Shown in pieces: positions 33,618 through 43,002 of a DNA stretch of 64,000 bases. This stretch comes from Desulfopila sp. IMCC35008 (lineage in GTDB: Bacteria > Desulfobacterota > Desulfobulbia > Desulfobulbales > Desulfocapsaceae). The position numbers were made by a program, and so were the translations under genes. The stretch spans positions 3,808,501 to 3,872,500 of the forward strand of contig NZ_CP050700.1 of the NCBI RefSeq assembly GCF_010646885.2, in the 5' to 3' direction. Every line of letters starts with the position of its first letter. Positions within the stretch are counted from its first letter, which is position 1. The notes below the pieces were generated by a model that was not told the origin of the DNA, did not search any database, and saw nothing but the letters and a program-made list of their open reading frames with translations.

Positions 33618-35780
33618 TCAAAATCGTTCTTCATGCCAGGGTTGCCAGTTAATAGCGGCGGAGTTTTCGGTATAGCGGATCATGGCATCAGAGACCCCTC
33701 TGCAGGCCCCAACTAATCGATAACAACTGGCGCTGTCCTTCTCGCTTTTCAAGAGATTGCCTTTTTTATCAAGCAGAGATTCAATCCGTTCCTCAAAACG
33801 CTTGAAGGCCTCGGATATATCCCTGCGAAATTGCGCAACCCTGTCGGTGCCTGGTGCTGTTGCCAGAATGGCAAATTCCTGAAGCATTACTTTGTGCCAA
33901 TCTTCAAGAATCAGCTGTGCGTCTTGCTCCAGACCCGGCGCGTGAGAAGTGTTTTGCTCTTCAAGCAGTTCCTGCATACGGTAGCTGAGAGTCAGCATAC
34001 TGAATTGCACAGCCTGAATCTGCTGCGGTGTAGTTCCCTGCAGATTTCTGGAGTCAATGAACATTATCCAGCTTGAAATCTTCCGGGGCATTGTCTCGAT
34101 CTCACGGAGATGATAGCTGTAGAGTACGCGCTGAAACCATGACCGGTGAGCGGGTGGGATCTGGTTGAACCCGGATATCAGCACCCGACAGCTTCTAAAA
34201 TAGCGGCGAAGCAGGCATAAAAAAACTTTTTCGGGTCGATTTGAGAAGGGAACATGTACACTGTATGTGGTGATAAAAACTGGTATACAAAACATCAGGG
34301 TCAGGGTAGTTACCAGCAGTATACTGTAGCTCTGATGATTGGTAACAGTCGTCATGGTAAAAAACAGGGCCAGTCCGGCAGCCTTGCCGAGCATCTGTTT
34401 TGGTTCGGAGAACACGTAACAGAAGCCGAAGACGCCAGCAAAAAGAAGGATAGACAGTCCAAAAAATGTGGAGAGATGAGGCATGATTACGGCATAACTC
34501 ACTCCTCCAACGACAAGACCTATGACAAGAGGCGGATAAACAAATTTCATCGGCAGCTGGGGTACCGTTACCACAGCCAGTGACAACGACCCTGTAATTG
34601 CGAGAAGATTATAACCGCCAGGCAGGGCATCGATATAAATGACAGCCAAGAAGGCCAGCCACATGTTCAGCATTACGAAAAATGCGCACTTGAGCCCGTC
34701 GGGGTCGGGGAGAAAACAGCCGTTTGTTTTTGGTGGTTCAGGTATCTCCACTGGATGATCTCCCCCGCGAATATCGCTGACGATGTCATAGAGTGTTTTG
34801 GTGAGCACGAACAGCTCAGTGAGCCGGGCATGGGTACTCATCAGAGCTGCCTTCTGTAAAGGCGGTAATGTGCGCACCACATCGTCCGCCAGCCTAGTCG
34901 TCATCGCCACCGGCCGCTGCTCAGAAACCTTGCCGGTAAGCATGAGATGAATTTGGCTGAGGCGCATATTCAACTCGGCGGCGGCATCATCGAGATTACT
35001 TGTCAGCCTGTGCAGATCAACACCCTGTAAAGCGTCCAAACTTTCCCAGAGGCGCTCCATTGATTCCGTCAGTTTCTCGGAAAAGGAAGCGTATCTCCGC
35101 CATTGATAACGAACTTCCCAAACCTCGTAGGTGTCGCTGATTGCCCCTTCCATAAGATGATTGAATGAGGATTGAGCCTGCAGCACCTGTGTTCTTAAGA
35201 TCTGTATCTTTTCACGCTCATCCTCTCCGCTCAAGGATTTGAGTAAAGCCGCCAGCATTTGCTGCTGGGTTGAGGCAAGCGTATCCGTCACCTTGGCAAA
35301 CAACGGCTGCGAGCTGACCGGCCAGAGCAGCAGGGTGACCACAGTGTACACAAGTATGCCAAGACCGGTCACCTGGGTACGGTTCATCGCCATATGGAAA
35401 CCATTGGCCGGATCTGGGCCTACGGCTCCCAGGACAATGGCACAGACAAAACCGCTCACCTGCCAGAAATACTGATGCCTGCTCCTGGTCATCCTATAGG
35501 CGCAGAATCCAAGGTACATGGTGAGCACGATCATAAACATCCATCTTTCCTGAGGATAAAGACCGAGAATAAAAAGAGTGAATGCTGCGCCAAACAGCGT
35601 GCCCAGAATACGCAGGACAGCCTTGGTAAATGACTGACCGATCGTAGCCAGACTGACAAATGCCACGGCAAAACCGGCCCATTTAGCATTTTCCCAGTCC
35701 AGGGACAGCGCTATACCAATGGCAATAGTTGCCGCCAGAGCTGTCTTGATGGCTTCTTTTGCCCTTCTGGAAAGTTTCAT
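33618..35780 (-). CDS. FUSC-family inner-membrane efflux protein (first copy)
   Basis: The 720-residue product is a paralog of the one at 28549. MKLSRRAKEAIKTALAAT starts it, a block of helices lies at about residues 14-170, and a second block at about 375-500 (MLNMWLAFLAVIYIDALPGGYNLLAITGSLSLAVV). Cytoplasmic helical regions separate and follow them. It is the AaeB/FUSC type that expels aromatic acids or related compounds with a HlyD adaptor. It is the first gene of the operon (FUSC, DUF1656, adaptor, outer-membrane lipoprotein, second FUSC). Base composition is lower in GC than the other copy. Confidence 0.9.
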   Translation of the reverse strand: MKLSRRAKEAIKTALAATIAIGIALSLDWENAKWAGFAVAFVSLATIGQSFTKAVLRILGTLFGAAFTLFILGLYPQERWMFMIVLTMYLGFCAYRMTRSRHQYFWQVSGFVCAIVLGAVGPDPANGFHMAMNRTQVTGLGILVYTVVTLLLWPVSSQPLFAKVTDTLASTQQQMLAALLKSLSGEDEREKIQILRTQVLQAQSSFNHLMEGAISDTYEVWEVRYQWRRYASFSEKLTESMERLWESLDALQGVDLHRLTSNLDDAAAELNMRLSQIHLMLTGKVSEQRPVAMTTRLADDVVRTLPPLQKAALMSTHARLTELFVLTKTLYDIVSDIRGGDHPVEIPEPPKTNGCFLPDPDGLKCAFFVMLNMWLAFLAVIYIDALPGGYNLLAITGSLSLAVVTVPQLPMKFVYPPLVIGLVVGGVSYAVIMPHLSTFFGLSILLFAGVFGFCYVFSEPKQMLGKAAGLALFFTMTTVTNHQSYSILLVTTLTLMFCIPVFITTYSVHVPFSNRPEKVFLCLLRRYFRSCRVLISGFNQIPPAHRSWFQRVLYSYHLREIETMPRKISSWIMFIDSRNLQGTTPQQIQAVQFSMLTLSYRMQELLEEQNTSHAPGLEQDAQLILEDWHKVMLQEFAILATAPGTDRVAQFRRDISEAFKRFEERIESLLDKKGNLLKSEKDSASCYRLVGACRGVSDAMIRYTENSAAINWQPWHEERF

Positions 35781-35848
35781 TGTGTTGATATCAGCGCCAT
35801 TTCATGGCTTCCTTGTATCATTTGCGTTTACGAATTCTCCAAACGCAT

Positions 35849-37534
35849 TTAAACAACATAGACAATCAGCGGCCCAAGAAATGTCAACAGGACATTGGAA
35901 ACCGCATAACTCACCGTATACCCCAACACCGGGGTGCTGCTTCCGGCAACATCGATTACGCCATTAAGGGCGGGGGTACTGGTCAAGTTACCGGTCACCG
36001 CACCGCATAAAATGACCGGGTTCATCTTTAAAACAAAACGACCATACAAGACCATTCCAAAACATGGGACAAGTGCGGTGCATATGCCAAGCAGGGGCAG
36101 CATCAGCCCATATTGCTGTATCTGGGCAAGAGCCTGCGGACCAGTGCCGAGACCAACCGAGACAATAAAAATCGCCAGGCCGAAATCCCTGAGATACTGG
36201 GCAGTGGGGGACGGGAGGTTACCGAAGGTGTGATGTTTTGCCCGCAACCAGCCAAAAAAAAGGCCGGAAAGCAAGCAGCCGCCTCCTGTTCCCAGTGAGA
36301 TCGGTACACCGGCTACATTGACACTAATCATACCCATCACGATACCGACAAGCAGACCAATACCCAGATAGACATAATCCACGGCCTTGGAGGGTATGAG
36401 GGAGTAGCCGATTTCTTCTGCCGCACGATCGACATCTTTTGCAGAGCCAATCAACCTCACCACATCACCGGCGTGGACTTCGGTCTGAGGATACATTTGG
36501 ATCTCCTGGTCCAGACGCGTCAGACGGGTGGCGTATACTCCGAAACGGTGTTTGAAATCCAGCATTTTCCCTGCCTCAGCCACAGTTTTGCCCCGCAGAT
36601 CTTTCCGGGTAACAACAACATCGCGTTCTTCATTGACAAAACTCATCATTTCAAGCTCGTCTGACTCCTGGCCGAGAAAAGCACCGGCAGAAAGTACCTT
36701 GTCGAGCATACCCTGCAGTGCAACCCGAAACCCCACCTGCAACCCCAGAGATGGGCTGATATCCAGGCTTTTCTCCTGACTAGCGACCCGGTTGATTCGT
36801 ACTTCAAAGCGCTTTTCAATTTCGGCAACAGTCAAAGCCGCTGCCTCTACAGCAGTAATTTTGTAAACCCGGGATCTAAGGATTTCATATGGTGCAAATT
36901 GACCGGGTTGCAGTTTAGTACTGGTATCAACACCCAAGGTTGCCTCTAGTCCTTTTGCCTCTTCTTTCAAGTTGACCTTCAAAAGCCGTGGCGCAATCCA
37001 GCTTGCAAAAAAGATTACGGCAGACATACCGAACAGATACGACAGGGCATAGGTGACTCCGATATTTGCCACCAGAGTTTGTACATGCTCCGGGTCAAGT
37101 CCCATGCGATGCAGAGCTTCACTGGCAGTACCGATACAGGCTGACTCCGTCAGGGCACCGGCCAGTAATCCTGCGGCGGTGCCCTTGTCGAGATCCAGGA
37201 ATTTTGCAATACCCACTATGAAAGAAAAGATCAGGATGGCCGAAAAAACGGCCAGGTGCAGTTGGCTCAACATCTTGCGGTTCAAGCTGGCGACGAACTG
37301 CGGTCCGGAAACATAGCCTGTCGCGTAGATGAACAGTGCAAACATCATGGACTTGACCACAGGATCGACGGGAACACCAACCTGACCGATCAAGACGCCT
37401 GCAAAGAGACAGCCGGACATGCCACCGAGTTGAAAGTTTCCGAATTTAATCTTACCTATCAAGAAGCCGATTGCCAGAGCAAGAAAGAGCGCGGCCATGG
37501 GCGCGGTGCTGAAAAAATTATGCAGGAGTTCCAT
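35849..37534 (-). CDS. AspT-family (aspartate:alanine exchanger-like) transporter
   Basis: The 561-residue product has the AspT/YidE layout: about five N-terminal helices (to residue 190), a cytoplasmic region with two RCK_C-like domains (about 205-375, including SRVYKITAVEAAALTVAEIEKRF and LRGKTVAEAGKMLDF), and about six C-terminal helices. The repeat signature GALTESACIGTAS near residue 125 matches GAVTGNLTSTPALNGV near 510, the substrate-binding hairpins of the family. AspT exchanges aspartate for alanine and so makes a proton gradient when coupled to decarboxylation. Its proximity to glutamate decarboxylase suggests glutamate/GABA exchange. It ends 68 bases before the efflux operon starts, on the same strand. 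Confidence 0.88.
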   Translation of the reverse strand: MELLHNFFSTAPMAALFLALAIGFLIGKIKFGNFQLGGMSGCLFAGVLIGQVGVPVDPVVKSMMFALFIYATGYVSGPQFVASLNRKMLSQLHLAVFSAILIFSFIVGIAKFLDLDKGTAAGLLAGALTESACIGTASEALHRMGLDPEHVQTLVANIGVTYALSYLFGMSAVIFFASWIAPRLLKVNLKEEAKGLEATLGVDTSTKLQPGQFAPYEILRSRVYKITAVEAAALTVAEIEKRFEVRINRVASQEKSLDISPSLGLQVGFRVALQGMLDKVLSAGAFLGQESDELEMMSFVNEERDVVVTRKDLRGKTVAEAGKMLDFKHRFGVYATRLTRLDQEIQMYPQTEVHAGDVVRLIGSAKDVDRAAEEIGYSLIPSKAVDYVYLGIGLLVGIVMGMISVNVAGVPISLGTGGGCLLSGLFFGWLRAKHHTFGNLPSPTAQYLRDFGLAIFIVSVGLGTGPQALAQIQQYGLMLPLLGICTALVPCFGMVLYGRFVLKMNPVILCGAVTGNLTSTPALNGVIDVAGSSTPVLGYTVSYAVSNVLLTFLGPLIVYVV

Positions 37535-37587
37535 TGTAATTTTCCATAAAATCTAAAACACGATAGTCAACTCTTTCCTTTTGCGTT

Positions 37588-37616
37588 TTTTAACAGGTGT
37601 TAGGAGCCTGTTAAAA
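37588..37616. terminator. Perfect hairpin between membrane-protein and AspT-family genes
   Basis: TTTTAACAGG (37588-37597) pairs with CCTGTTAAAA (37607-37616) around a 9-base loop. It lies just beyond the stop of the minus-strand membrane-protein gene (37628). The A/T ends make it a plausible terminator. Confidence 0.55.
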
Positions 37617-37627
37617 TACAACATCGC

Positions 37628-38278
37628 TTACCAGCGCAATGGTTGTGTTAGTTCTCTGAGAACCATGCCTGGCTCAAATAAAAACGAACCGGATGAAATC
37701 TCAATGAGAACAGCCTGACTGTTTACCCATGAAAGCAAAAGCACTAACGATATATACCCGATCCCAAGACTCAAGTTAGTTATCTGGGGAAAAGGCGAAC
37801 GTATCAAAGAAATCAGGGGACCAATGTACATAGCCAGGAACCATGCGATACCGCCTGCTATCAAAACTGACTTCTGCAGAATCAAGGTCTGTTCCGGGTG
37901 GCCTGGAAGGTTGGCGGCCACGTTTCGTATCGATCCTCCTAATGGGGCAAAAAAACCGGCAATTGTGTACGCAAGAGCGAGATACATGAGAAGGTCACCA
38001 GCGATCAGCGTCCACTGAGTGCATGTCCCGACCTCATCAAATTCAGAGCTCATAATAAATGCAATTATGGCGATAAGCGACAGGGCCAGGGCCATGTATA
38101 ATTCGACCCCTGCTGTAAGATGCAGTGGGTGTTCTATCCCAGGGATGTTGACTCCACCCGTAATTCTGGGCAATTGAGCGATCTGAAAGGATACAATGGC
38201 AATATTAAAACCGATCACGGTCAACCGCGCCCGCATGAGATTAACAGCTATCCGTATCGGTTTGTTGTTACCAGACAT
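37628..38278 (-). CDS. Membrane protein of unknown function in decarboxylase cluster
   Basis: The 216-residue product has about five hydrophobic segments (about residues 17-37, 57-77, 87-110, 133-158 and 168-190) and short polar loops. It has no recognisable family motif. Lys and Arg residues near the N-terminus suggest the start is cytoplasmic. It sits between the two AspT-family exchanger genes in the same direction, separated from each by a perfect hairpin. This placement suggests a role together with the transporters, for example as an accessory or regulatory membrane component, but nothing in the sequence proves it. Confidence 0.65.
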   Translation of the reverse strand: MSGNNKPIRIAVNLMRARLTVIGFNIAIVSFQIAQLPRITGGVNIPGIEHPLHLTAGVELYMALALSLIAIIAFIMSSEFDEVGTCTQWTLIAGDLLMYLALAYTIAGFFAPLGGSIRNVAANLPGHPEQTLILQKSVLIAGGIAWFLAMYIGPLISLIRSPFPQITNLSLGIGYISLVLLLSWVNSQAVLIEISSGSFLFEPGMVLRELTQPLRW

Positions 38279-38371
38279 TCTATCTCCCCGGATGTATCTC
38301 TTTATACAATCATGTATTCAATGTTGGCCTGCGGTGGCAGAGCTATCGACCGACCACCTCAAGCAAGTGCA

Positions 38372-38405
38372 CCAACCCGATCGGCAGATTTGTCGATCGG
38401 GTTGG
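38372..38405. terminator. Perfect hairpin between AspT-family gene and membrane-protein gene
   Basis: CCAACCCGATCG (38372-38383) pairs perfectly with CGATCGGGTTGG (38394-38405) around a 10-base loop, downstream of the AspT-type gene that ends at 38458. There is no T-run. Confidence 0.6.
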
Positions 38406-38457
38406 GAACGTCCAGAGTTCAAACTCGATCAGCCCTCTTTTCCCGATGTTCTGTTCA

Positions 38458-40344
38458 TCAGGCAAAAACCATGGCTAGATACCCGAGAATCAGTACCAGC
38501 GCTGACGTCAGGGCATACGGTACAGGGTAGGCCACCGCCGAAATAGCGCTCTGGCTGACATCCTGAACCCCGTTCAAAGTCGGCGTGCTATTACGCGCTC
38601 CGGCGCAGGCACCTGCCAGGATGACCGGGTTCATCTTGCGGATGTAGAGACCGTAGAGCCAGCCTAATAATGGCGGCACCAGTGCAGCGAGCAGGCCGAG
38701 TACGGCGAGCCAGATCACCACGGTCCCCTGGAACGAGGTCATGATTTTCGGCCCAACACCGGCAGCCAGAACAGCAACAAACATGCTCAGACCGATGTCA
38801 TTTAGGAAGGCGCGGGCGCCCTCGCTGGTCGGTCCGCCAAAGTCCGGGTTGCGCGTGCGCAACCACGACACAAGGATCCCCATCAGCATACAGCCGGCAG
38901 AGGTACCGAGCGCAAACGGGATGCCGCTGATCGTCAGGCTGGCATGTCCGATGATAAATCCAACCAGCAGCGCCACCGCCATAAAGGCTACCTCGGTATA
39001 GGCGCTTTCTATGATCGGCACGCTCTTGAGCGCTTTGGCTGCCTGGTTCACGCACCAGGCAGGTCCTGCCAACCGCAGCACGTCACCCTTCTCCACCACA
39101 GTCTTGGGTAGATGGGGAATCGCCACACCGGCACGGAACATCGATTTGAGATAGACGCCGAAACCGATCTCGCTGCCTAACTCTTCAAGCGTCTTGCCGG
39201 CGTACTCGGACTTGCCCAAGTGGATGTCGGCAACCTCGATGTCAACTTTCCGCGCCCGAGGCTCGTCGACTTCTATGCCGACAACTTCGGTGCCCTTGCT
39301 GATCAGGTCACCGTAGCGACCTGCAACACCGATCACATCACCCATCTGCAGAGTCGGGTTGTCCTTGGCCTCAATGACATCGTCGCCTCTTACAACCATG
39401 AGCACTGCCGCATGCGGGTACTTCTTGAAAAGATCCTGGGGCGACAGCCCAACCAGCTCCTGGTGTTCGACCTTGTAGGAGCGGATCTGCTCACCGGTAA
39501 AACCCAGAATTGACGCTCCGGCTGTGCCGGGAAGGGCGCCACCATCCTCTCCGCCTTCGAAAGAGGCCTCGGCCTCTTTGGCAGATTTCACAGGGTCATA
39601 GCCAAACATCGAGGGCAGGTATTTGACAAACAGGATGGTGAACAGCGACGACAGCACGTAGCTGATAGCGTAGCCTGCGGCCATGTTGGCCATGACGCTA
39701 TCCGCAGTCATGCCATCAGGCAACTTGAATGCCCCGCTGCTGACCGCTGAACCAGCGACCCCCATCACCGCAGTAACCGTGTAGCTTCCTGAGATAATTC
39801 CCGCCCCGTAACCCGGTGGCAGGCCAACTAACTTAGCACCGAAATAACCAATCGCGACAAGCGAGACGCAGGTAATCACGCCGATAATGACGAAATCCAA
39901 TCCTCCCCGGGCCAGTCCTGAGAAGAACTGCGGGCCAACCCGCATGCCGAGGGCGTACATGAACATCATCAGGAAGATGTCTTCCACCAGCCCAGGGATC
40001 GTATAGGTGATACCAAACACAGCGCTGGATGTCAGGGCGATGCCGATACCCACCACCAGTGTCCCTGCCGTCGTTCCGAGGGAGAGCCCTTTGACCGTGA
40101 CACGGCCGAGTGGATAACCAACGGCCAGGGCCAAAAACAGATAGGCAAACGGATTTTTGGCCAGATAGTTGAGAAGAAACCCTATCGGTCCATATGAGGG
40201 CTGTGCTGCGCTATCGGCAGCCCAGGCACTGCCGGCCAAGAGCAATGCCATCATGCCCAACATCGTGATAATGCCAGGAAATCGCCATGACCACCCCGCA
40301 GTGAAAAGCGCCCTGCAGTGATGACGACCATTTGTATTATTCAT
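38458..40344 (-). CDS. AspT-family (aspartate:alanine exchanger-like) transporter, second copy
   Basis: The 628-residue product has a longer N-terminus (about 50 extra residues with one extra hydrophobic stretch) than its neighbour at 35849. It has the same order: N-terminal helices, a cytoplasmic RCK_C-like pair (VEHQELVGLSPQDLF, VAGRYGDLISKG, SEYAGKTLEELGSEIGFGV) and C-terminal helices. Family repeats are GIISGSYTVTAVMGVAGS near residue 180 and GACAGARNSTPTLNGVQDV near 590. A GGAG site sits about 9 bases before the ATG at 40344. It is 91 bases from the glutamate decarboxylase stop and on the same strand, with a perfect hairpin between. A glutamate/GABA or similar amino-acid exchange role is likely by context. 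Confidence 0.87.
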   Translation of the reverse strand: MNNTNGRHHCRALFTAGWSWRFPGIITMLGMMALLLAGSAWAADSAAQPSYGPIGFLLNYLAKNPFAYLFLALAVGYPLGRVTVKGLSLGTTAGTLVVGIGIALTSSAVFGITYTIPGLVEDIFLMMFMYALGMRVGPQFFSGLARGGLDFVIIGVITCVSLVAIGYFGAKLVGLPPGYGAGIISGSYTVTAVMGVAGSAVSSGAFKLPDGMTADSVMANMAAGYAISYVLSSLFTILFVKYLPSMFGYDPVKSAKEAEASFEGGEDGGALPGTAGASILGFTGEQIRSYKVEHQELVGLSPQDLFKKYPHAAVLMVVRGDDVIEAKDNPTLQMGDVIGVAGRYGDLISKGTEVVGIEVDEPRARKVDIEVADIHLGKSEYAGKTLEELGSEIGFGVYLKSMFRAGVAIPHLPKTVVEKGDVLRLAGPAWCVNQAAKALKSVPIIESAYTEVAFMAVALLVGFIIGHASLTISGIPFALGTSAGCMLMGILVSWLRTRNPDFGGPTSEGARAFLNDIGLSMFVAVLAAGVGPKIMTSFQGTVVIWLAVLGLLAALVPPLLGWLYGLYIRKMNPVILAGACAGARNSTPTLNGVQDVSQSAISAVAYPVPYALTSALVLILGYLAMVFA

Positions 40345-40374
40345 AACTCGTTACTCCATAATTGCTGGAATGAG

Positions 40375-40408
40375 AGCACTGCGGTTCAACATCAGAAACC
40401 GCAGTGCT
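40375..40408. terminator. Perfect hairpin after glutamate decarboxylase gene
   Basis: AGCACTGCGGTT (40375-40386) pairs perfectly with AACCGCAGTGCT (40397-40408) around a 10-base loop, between gadB and the next gene. There is no T-run, so it may be a partial terminator or an mRNA-stability element. Confidence 0.6.
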
Positions 40409-40435
40409 GTGTCTTGGAAATTCTCAATCGCGATA

Positions 40436-41830
40436 TCAGGAATGTTTAAAACTGCCGGAGTCCTCCTCGTTGCCTTTGTTGACAACCGGGTTACGCTCGT
40501 AATAATCAATGCAGCGTTTCAGGTCCTCTATCAACAGGTCTGCCAGGTCGCGGCTGAAGCCGTGGCGGACCAGGATGCGCATGATCACCAGGTCTTCTCT
40601 TTTAGGTGGCATGCTGTAGGCAGCTATCTGCCAGCCGCGGGCGCGAATCCGGTCAGAGAGGTCGAAAAGATTGAAGCCCGGATCAATGCCTTCTTTCAGG
40701 GACCAGCTCATGGCAGGAATACCTCCCCGTCCGTCGTAAATAATCGAAAAAAGTCCAAGTTTTTCTATTTCATCGGCCAGATAATGGGCAGTGTCATAAC
40801 AGGCCTGATGGATCCTTCGGTATCCTTCGATTCCCAGTCTCAGGAAGTTGTAGTACTGGGCAATGATCTGACCGCCCGGGCGTGAGAAATTGAGGGCAAA
40901 GGTGGGCATGTTGCCACCAAGATAATTGACCCAGAAGACGAGGTCATCGGGCAGGTCCTCTTTATCTCTCCAGACTACCCAGCCCACCCCAAGCGGGGCC
41001 AAGCCGAATTTATGGCCGGAGGTATTGACCGACTTGACCCGTGGCAGACGAAAATCCCATTCCAGCTCAGGCTCGACAAAGGGTGCGAGGAGGCCCCCGC
41101 TGGCCCCGTCGACATGAATGGGAATATCGAGACCGGTATCTTTCTGGAGCTGGTCAAGAGCATCGTTGACCGCCTTGACCGGTTCATACTGGCAGGTGAA
41201 GGTGATGCCCAGAGTGGGTACCACCCCGATGGTGTTCTCGTCGCAACGCTTGATCACTTCTTCAGGCGTCATCGTAAACCGGTCGCCTTCCAGGGGGATT
41301 TCCCGAAGCTCCACATCCCAATACCTGGCAAACTTGTGCCAGCAGATCTGCACCGGACCGCAGATCATATTGGGCTTGTCGGTCGGTTTACCGGCGGCCT
41401 TCATCTTTTGGCGCCAGCGCCATTTCATGGCCATACCGCCCAGCATGGCTGCTTCGCTGGAACCGGTGGTTGAGCAGCCCATGGTGTTGGCTGCATCGGG
41501 TGAGTTCCACAGGTCCGCCAGCATATGGACGCACCGGGCCTCGATTTCAGCCGTCTGCGGATATTCGTCCTTGTCGATCATGTTCTTGTCGACACATTCA
41601 TCCATCAGCTTGTGAATCTCAGGATCAACCCAGGTCTGGCAGAAGGTGGCGAGATTCTGCCTGGAATTGCCGTCCAGCATCAACTCATCATGCACTACCT
41701 GGTAGGCATGTTCTGCAGCATGTTGCTCTTTCGGAAATTTGTATTTCGGCATGACCTGGCCCAGATCGGAAGAGGCATACACATCATCCAACAATTCGTC
41801 TCGCACATCGTCTTTTTGATGAAGCGGCAT
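40436..41830 (-). CDS. gadB: Glutamate decarboxylase (PLP-dependent)
   Basis: The 464-residue product is a bacterial [15 protein letters not shown] near residue 121 binds PLP phosphate, HVDGASGG near residue 239 holds the Asp that contacts the PLP nitrogen, and the Schiff-base lysine is Lys274 in [18 protein letters not shown]. The C-terminal [21 protein letters not shown] carries His near the end, as in acid-tolerant GadB. It converts glutamate plus a proton to GABA and CO2 in the cytoplasm, consuming acid. No GadC antiporter is adjacent; instead two AspT-family exchangers follow. An 18-bp element lies about 400 bases upstream. Confidence 0.95.
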   Translation of the reverse strand: MPLHQKDDVRDELLDDVYASSDLGQVMPKYKFPKEQHAAEHAYQVVHDELMLDGNSRQNLATFCQTWVDPEIHKLMDECVDKNMIDKDEYPQTAEIEARCVHMLADLWNSPDAANTMGCSTTGSSEAAMLGGMAMKWRWRQKMKAAGKPTDKPNMICGPVQICWHKFARYWDVELREIPLEGDRFTMTPEEVIKRCDENTIGVVPTLGITFTCQYEPVKAVNDALDQLQKDTGLDIPIHVDGASGGLLAPFVEPELEWDFRLPRVKSVNTSGHKFGLAPLGVGWVVWRDKEDLPDDLVFWVNYLGGNMPTFALNFSRPGGQIIAQYYNFLRLGIEGYRRIHQACYDTAHYLADEIEKLGLFSIIYDGRGGIPAMSWSLKEGIDPGFNLFDLSDRIRARGWQIAAYSMPPKREDLVIMRILVRHGFSRDLADLLIEDLKRCIDYYERNPVVNKGNEEDSGSFKHS

Positions 41831-42231
41831 AGTTTTACTCCTTTTTTAATGTTTTTTTCAGGAAGTGAAGCCATCAAGTTGTTAGCATTCGTGCTATCTT
41901 ATTCTCTTAAAACCCACTTCCTATATTGTGTCCTTTCGAAAAGACACTGCCCTCTGCGCTAACCAGAAGTTTTGTCTTACTCCATAATATTGATAGGAGA
42001 TGATATTGATGATGATCGGTTTCAAGTTTAAAGTGACAGATACCGCATGAACCTTATTCCTTAAAACTGCCAGTTAATAATTTGGCAGGGAGAACAAGTG
42101 CATAGCCATTAAAAATATCAAGACAGGTCTCATGATGTCTTCTCCTTGTTTTCCTCTCAGGGGATACACTTTGAAATGACATTCGTTTTAAGACTTTCGT
42201 ATGAGATTAGGCTGTTTGGTGAAATCTCACA

Positions 42232-42249
42232 ATTGGACCTTAGGCCAAC
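42232..42249 (+). promoter_or_regulatory. Recurrent 18-bp element upstream of gadB
   Basis: ATTGGACCTTAGGCCAAC matches the consensus at 16 of 18 positions. It lies 402 bases upstream of the glutamate decarboxylase start codon. Confidence 0.6.
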
Positions 42250-42424
42250 ATGAACAGGTAGTATTTTTTCAAACATGTTCCTGTTTATTCGGTATTATCG
42301 TCATGATTCAACAGTTATCAGGATAACTTTCGTGTTAGTAAGCAGTAGATGTAGATATTTGTCTTATATGTTTGTAAATGCCAAATATTCTAGCGAAAAG
42401 AGGTTAGGGAGAATGTAAGTATTT

Positions 42425-42656
42425 TCAAGACCTATTTTCTTGCTCTTTTAGCCTTGAATCTAAATAAACTCCTGCAGTAAAATCTTCAAAAGGATCTCTT
42501 CCAACCTGCTCTTGCAACAGGATTAACCCGTTACATTCACTCGTGAGATTTTCTGAAGTAGTGTTCTGTGAACAACTCGATCGAACTTTTTGAGAATAAT
42601 TTAGTCTTGAGAACGATAGACCAATGATGAGAGCAAGATTGACAATCGTTCTACAT
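42425..42656 (-). pseudogene. Broken small membrane-anchored protein gene (tentative)
   Basis: A 76-codon stop-bounded frame has protein-like content: a hydrophobic start (RTIVNLALIIGLSFSRL), a polar middle and LILLQEQVGRDPFEDF before LDSRLKEQENRS and the stop. It has no in-frame start. An ATG at 42656 is exactly one base out of frame (ATG-T-AGAACG); removal of that T would give MRTIVNLALIIG. This suggests a one-base insertion killed a small membrane-anchored protein gene. I do not recognise the family. Confidence 0.35.
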
Positions 42657-43002
42657 TACTTCAAGTACACTTTTGAACATCAACGATGACAATCGTTCTC
42701 TTAGGCTTGATTAAAAGTTAATAATATCAAAACGATATCGTCATAAAGTGCCCTGAACACAAGTTTCCTATTCATCCATCGATTATGACCAGATGGCGAA
42801 AAGAATTTCGGAAGCGGAGCCTAGGATTTGTTGAAACAGAACACTGAGGCCGGTGAAAAATGAAAGGCAATTTAAGCGACCCAACTCAAGCTAATAAATG
42901 ATGATACGATCATCCAAGTAAAAAGTAGCGATTTCCCAAATATAAATGCACTATTGTAAGATCGTTGCTCTCTCCCCTTTCAGACATCATTCAATTGGAG
43001 AT

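Larger units (their letters stand above)
41831..43002. other. Long intergenic region with a regulatory element and a broken small frame
   Basis: Nearly 1.2 kb lies between gadB and the coiled-coil gene. The 18-bp element (42232-42249) and a start-less small frame (42425-42656) are listed separately. A weak hairpin (CTGCCA at 42067 with TGGCAG at 42083) and a repeated GACAATCGTTCT (about 42640 and 42690) are also present. I see no intact gene. Confidence 0.5.
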
